In this document: in pieces, positions 5,881-7,424 of the stretch
Layout of the letters: each line of letters begins with the position of its first letter
Position numbering within the stretch: the first letter of the stretch is position 1
NCBI GenBank assembly: GCA_947497635.1
Contig: CANMHZ010000055.1
Coordinates: 1 to 7,424 of the forward strand
From: Helicobacteraceae bacterium
GTDB lineage: Bacteria > Campylobacterota > Campylobacteria > Campylobacterales > Sulfurimonadaceae
Length of the DNA: 7,424 nucleotides
Reading direction: 5' to 3'
The notes under the pieces: generated by a model
What the model saw: the letters and a program-made list of their open reading frames with translations, nothing else
Database searches by the model: none
What the model was told of the DNA's origin: nothing
Program-made: the position numbers and the translations under genes

Positions 5881-6125
5881 TAGTTTTAGAGCTTCGTGAC
5901 GATCAGATCGAGTATCTTCAACAGCATCAATTAGTCAAAAAGTACGAAAAATCAAAAGTACTTTTTGAACAAAATCCATTTCATCCTTCGCTCAATATGG
6001 AACTTTTAGAACCGAAACATAGACTTTTATACTCATTTCGGCTTGATCGGAAATATCGGGCAATTTTTGCGTATGTTGAGAATGAAACGATTGAAGTCAT
6101 TGCTTTTACAAACCATTATAAATAA
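5877..6125 (+). CDS. RelE/ParE-superfamily toxin
   Basis: This 82-residue protein matches the small RelE/ParE toxin fold. After an N-terminal helical pair come HPSLNMELL (36-44), then YSFRLDRKYRAIF (52-64), the basic central strands with Arg55, Arg58 and Arg61, and finally IEVIAFTNHYK (72-82) with His80 and Tyr81 near the end, where RelE-type mRNA interferases carry catalytic or binding residues. RelE members cleave mRNA on the ribosome, whereas ParE members poison gyrase; the central arginines and terminal HYK favour a RelE-like activity, but this is inference. It overlaps the antitoxin by four bases, implying translational coupling, and no independent ribosome site stands out. The frame is intact. 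A perfect 10-bp inverted repeat lies early in the gene. No terminator is seen before the trxA promoter. Confidence 0.85.
   Translation: MIVLELRDDQIEYLQQHQLVKKYEKSKVLFEQNPFHPSLNMELLEPKHRLLYSFRLDRKYRAIFAYVENETIEVIAFTNHYK
5936..5967 (+). repeat. Perfect 10-bp inverted repeat inside the toxin gene
   Basis: CAAAAAGTAC (5936-5945) and GTACTTTTTG (5958-5967) are exact reverse complements separated by a 12-nt A-rich loop. They span toxin codons 20-31, encoding a KKYEKSKVLFEQ stretch. In the mRNA this would form a hairpin shortly after the toxin start. No uninterrupted T-run follows the stem, so it is not a classical terminator on the plus strand. Confidence 0.85.
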
Positions 6126-6165
6126 ACTTGGCTTTCTCCGTTGTGCATAATTTTTTTGAAATACA

Positions 6166-6226
6166 TTAAAACGGTAACACCATAGCTTGATAAATTTCAC
6201 GAGTTTGGACTAATAAGTCGTTTTAA
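6166..6226. repeat. Long-range inverted repeat upstream of trxA
   Basis: TTAAAACG (6166-6173) and CGTTTTAA (6219-6226) are perfect 8-bp inverted repeats 45 nt apart. A smaller GACT/AGTC dyad with a 4-nt loop (6208-6219) lies just inside the right arm. The right arm ends 12 bp before the trxA -10 box, so the structure may act in trxA regulation or as a boundary after the toxin gene. Confidence 0.5.
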
Positions 6227-6238
6227 AGAAAGGGGCGT

Positions 6239-6244
6239 TATAAT
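6239..6244 (+). promoter_or_regulatory. trxA promoter, -10 box
   Basis: This is a perfect TATAAT within CGTTATAATTGC, the same 12-mer as at the mnmG promoter. It lies 34 nt before the trxA start. No good -35 box is present at 16-18 bp. An AAGGGG ribosome site (6267-6272) sits 6 nt before the ATG. Confidence 0.65.
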
Positions 6245-6278
6245 TGCCCATTATTATAAAAACCAAAAGGGGCTAAAC

Positions 6279-6596
6279 ATGGCTAAATACATCGAATTAA
6301 CTGCATCAAACTTTGCGGATACAATCAACGAGGGTGTTGCACTCGTAGACTTTTGGGCTCCATGGTGTGGACCTTGTCGTATGATCGCTCCAGTTATTGA
6401 AGAATTGGCTGCCGATTTTGAAGGTAAAGCAAAAATCTGTAAAGTAAATACAGATGAAGAGCAAGATATCGCTGTAAAATACGGTATCCGTTCTATCCCT
6501 ACAATCCTTTTCTTCAAAAATGGTGAAATGGTTGATACAATGGTAGGCGCTGCTTCTAAACAAGCATTTGCTGACAAAATCAACTCACTTTTATAA
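6279..6596 (+). CDS. trxA: Thioredoxin
   Basis: Thioredoxin is a cytosolic dithiol carrier that reduces disulfides in ribonucleotide reductase, peroxiredoxins and other proteins, and is itself re-reduced by TrxB. The 105-residue length is typical. The active site is DFWAPWCGPC ending at residue 33, with redox cysteines 30 and 33. The cis-proline loop is RSIPTILFF (71-79, Pro74), and the C-terminal strand and helix are complete. Buried Asp24 precedes the active site as usual. An extra cysteine (Cys54) lies in strand AKICKVN. It has its own promoter and a good ribosome site, and its codons look even and simple, as expected of a highly expressed gene. It lies 174 nt before trxB with a hairpin between, so the two may be partly or fully separate units. 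Confidence 0.98.
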   Translation: MAKYIELTASNFADTINEGVALVDFWAPWCGPCRMIAPVIEELAADFEGKAKICKVNTDEEQDIAVKYGIRSIPTILFFKNGEMVDTMVGAASKQAFADKINSLL

Positions 6597-6604
6597 TTTA
6601 AACG

Positions 6605-6626
6605 CTGAAGGGATTTATCCCCTCAG
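6605..6626 (+). terminator. Hairpin after trxA, likely terminator or transcript end
   Basis: CTGAAGGGA (6605-6613) pairs with TCCCCTCAG (6618-6626) around a TTTA loop, eight pairs with one A-C mismatch. It begins 8 nt after the trxA stop. The following TTGTAT is a poor T-tract; a true T7 run occurs about 24 nt later. It could end trxA transcripts or protect their 3' ends while allowing some read-through into trxB. Confidence 0.6.
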
Positions 6627-6725
6627 TTGTATCAACTCCCAATCCTCCTTTTTTTCTTACCCTAAAACTTTTCTAAAACGATTTTTTATCTACTGTAACT
6701 GTGGTCGAATTTAACACCAAAAGAG

Positions 6726-6731
6726 TATTAT
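6726..6731 (+). promoter_or_regulatory. Candidate trxB -10 box
   Basis: TATTAT lies 39 nt before the trxB start and is a reasonable -10 match without a clear -35. GGAG (6760-6763), 7 nt before the ATG, is a solid ribosome site and fixes the start. AT-rich surroundings make the -10 call uncertain. Confidence 0.3.
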
Positions 6732-6770
6732 TCTCCTAATTTAGAACTAATTATTAATCGGAGATATACT

Positions 6771-7424
6771 ATGTTGGATTGTGCAATTATTGGGGGAGGA
6801 CCTGCGGGTTTGACGGCAGGTCTCTATACGACTCGTGGCGGATTGGATAATGTTGTTATGTTTGAAAAAGGGATGCCAGGTGGTCAGATCACGATGAGTT
6901 CCGAGATTGAAAATTATCCTGGAGCAACGGCTCATAACTTGAGCGGAATGGATTTTATGACCCCGTGGCCGGAACAGTGTCAGCGTTTTGGATTGAAACA
7001 TGAGATGTCCGAAGTGACACGTGTTTCTCGCAATGAAGATGGGACGTTTACGATTCATAAATCAGACGGAAAAACCGATATGGCGAGAAGTGTCATTGTC
7101 GGGACGGGTTCAGCCCCCAAGCGTGCAGGATTTATCGGGGAAGATAAATATTTTGGTCGAGGGGTGAGTACGTGCGCCACGTGTGATGGTTTTTTCTACA
7201 AAGGGAAAGAAGTTGCCGTAATCGGCGGTGGCGATACAGCACTTGAAGAGGCCCTTTATTTGGCAAAAATTTGTGCAAAAGTCACTCTTATCCACCGTCG
7301 TGATACATTTCGCTCTGCTCCTAGTACGATTGAGCGTATCAAAAATACTCCCAATATTGAGCTTGTTCTCAATGCTTCTCCTGAAGAGGTGCTCGGTGAT
7401 GCTATGGGTGTGACGGGAATTCGA
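6771..7424 (+). CDS. trxB: Thioredoxin reductase, N-terminal two thirds (partial)
   Basis: TrxB is an FAD protein that passes electrons from NADPH to thioredoxin. The 218 residues visible run open to the right edge. The family is usually about 310-315 residues, so roughly 95 are missing. The FAD-binding GGGPAGLTAGLY begins at residue 8. PGGQI (36-40) and ENYPG (47-51) are flavin-domain signatures. The redox disulfide is STCATCDGFF (133-142, Cys135 and Cys138). The NADPH-binding GGGDTALEEA is at 152-161, and HRR (175-177) contacts the NADPH phosphate, so NADPH rather than ferredoxin use is expected. The missing part should hold the second FAD segment. It directly follows trxA, its partner, and begins right after a GGAG ribosome site. 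Confidence 0.96.
   Translation, partial: MLDCAIIGGGPAGLTAGLYTTRGGLDNVVMFEKGMPGGQITMSSEIENYPGATAHNLSGMDFMTPWPEQCQRFGLKHEMSEVTRVSRNEDGTFTIHKSDGKTDMARSVIVGTGSAPKRAGFIGEDKYFGRGVSTCATCDGFFYKGKEVAVIGGGDTALEEALYLAKICAKVTLIHRRDTFRSAPSTIERIKNTPNIELVLNASPEEVLGDAMGVTGIR

Noticed and set aside
6126..6278. Possible RNA gene or riboswitch between toxin and trxA
   Set aside because: Apart from the inverted repeat and promoter, no tRNA, known riboswitch core or strong terminator can be recognised.
7310..7318. DnaA-box-like TTATCCACC near mnmG, hinting at a replication origin
   Set aside because: It is a single imperfect site inside trxB that encodes the conserved IHR of the NADPH motif; no cluster of boxes or AT-rich unwinding element is present.

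Overview
The window looks like chromosomal DNA of a Campylobacterota (epsilonproteobacterial) bacterium, perhaps a Sulfuricurvum- or Sulfurimonas-like free-living type. This rests on the style of the MnmG, TrxA and TrxB proteins, AT-rich intergenic DNA with TATAAT -10 boxes and T-tract upstream regions but poor -35 boxes, and compact gene packing. The genus is an inference. No stretch longer than 300 bases lacks a gene.

Layout. (1) Bases 1-1228, minus strand: a three-gene run reading leftwards, a 63-aa unknown protein, a Sel1-repeat protein and the start of riboflavin synthase (ribE, cut by the window edge). (2) Bases 1278-3557, minus strand: two accessory genes, an Rpn/PDDEXK-type nuclease ('putative transposase' family) and a DUF4143-type AAA ATPase with a nuclease-like C-terminus. 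(3) Bases 3715-5589, plus strand: full-length mnmG (gidA), the tRNA wobble-uridine modification enzyme. (4) Bases 5647-6125, plus strand: a compact type II toxin-antitoxin pair (unfamiliar antitoxin, RelE/ParE-like toxin) with ATGA overlap. (5) Bases 6279-7424, plus strand: thioredoxin (trxA), then thioredoxin reductase (trxB, cut by the right edge).

The housekeeping genes serve separate jobs: riboflavin/flavin supply, tRNA modification by a flavoenzyme, and the thioredoxin system with its flavoprotein reductase. Between them sit accessory genes on both sides of mnmG, which suggests a site that tolerates insertions.

The most striking non-coding signal is a duplicated promoter region. A 28-bp sequence upstream of mnmG (3634-3661) is repeated perfectly at 2263-2290. 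The likeness continues beyond the 28 bp to a TACAATT/TATAATT box and a TTAAGAAA block. The two copies bracket the ATPase gene like the borders of an inserted cassette. Other signals are a 12-bp in-frame tandem repeat at the end of the nuclease gene with a possible internal start upstream of it, and a perfect 10-bp hairpin inside the toxin gene.
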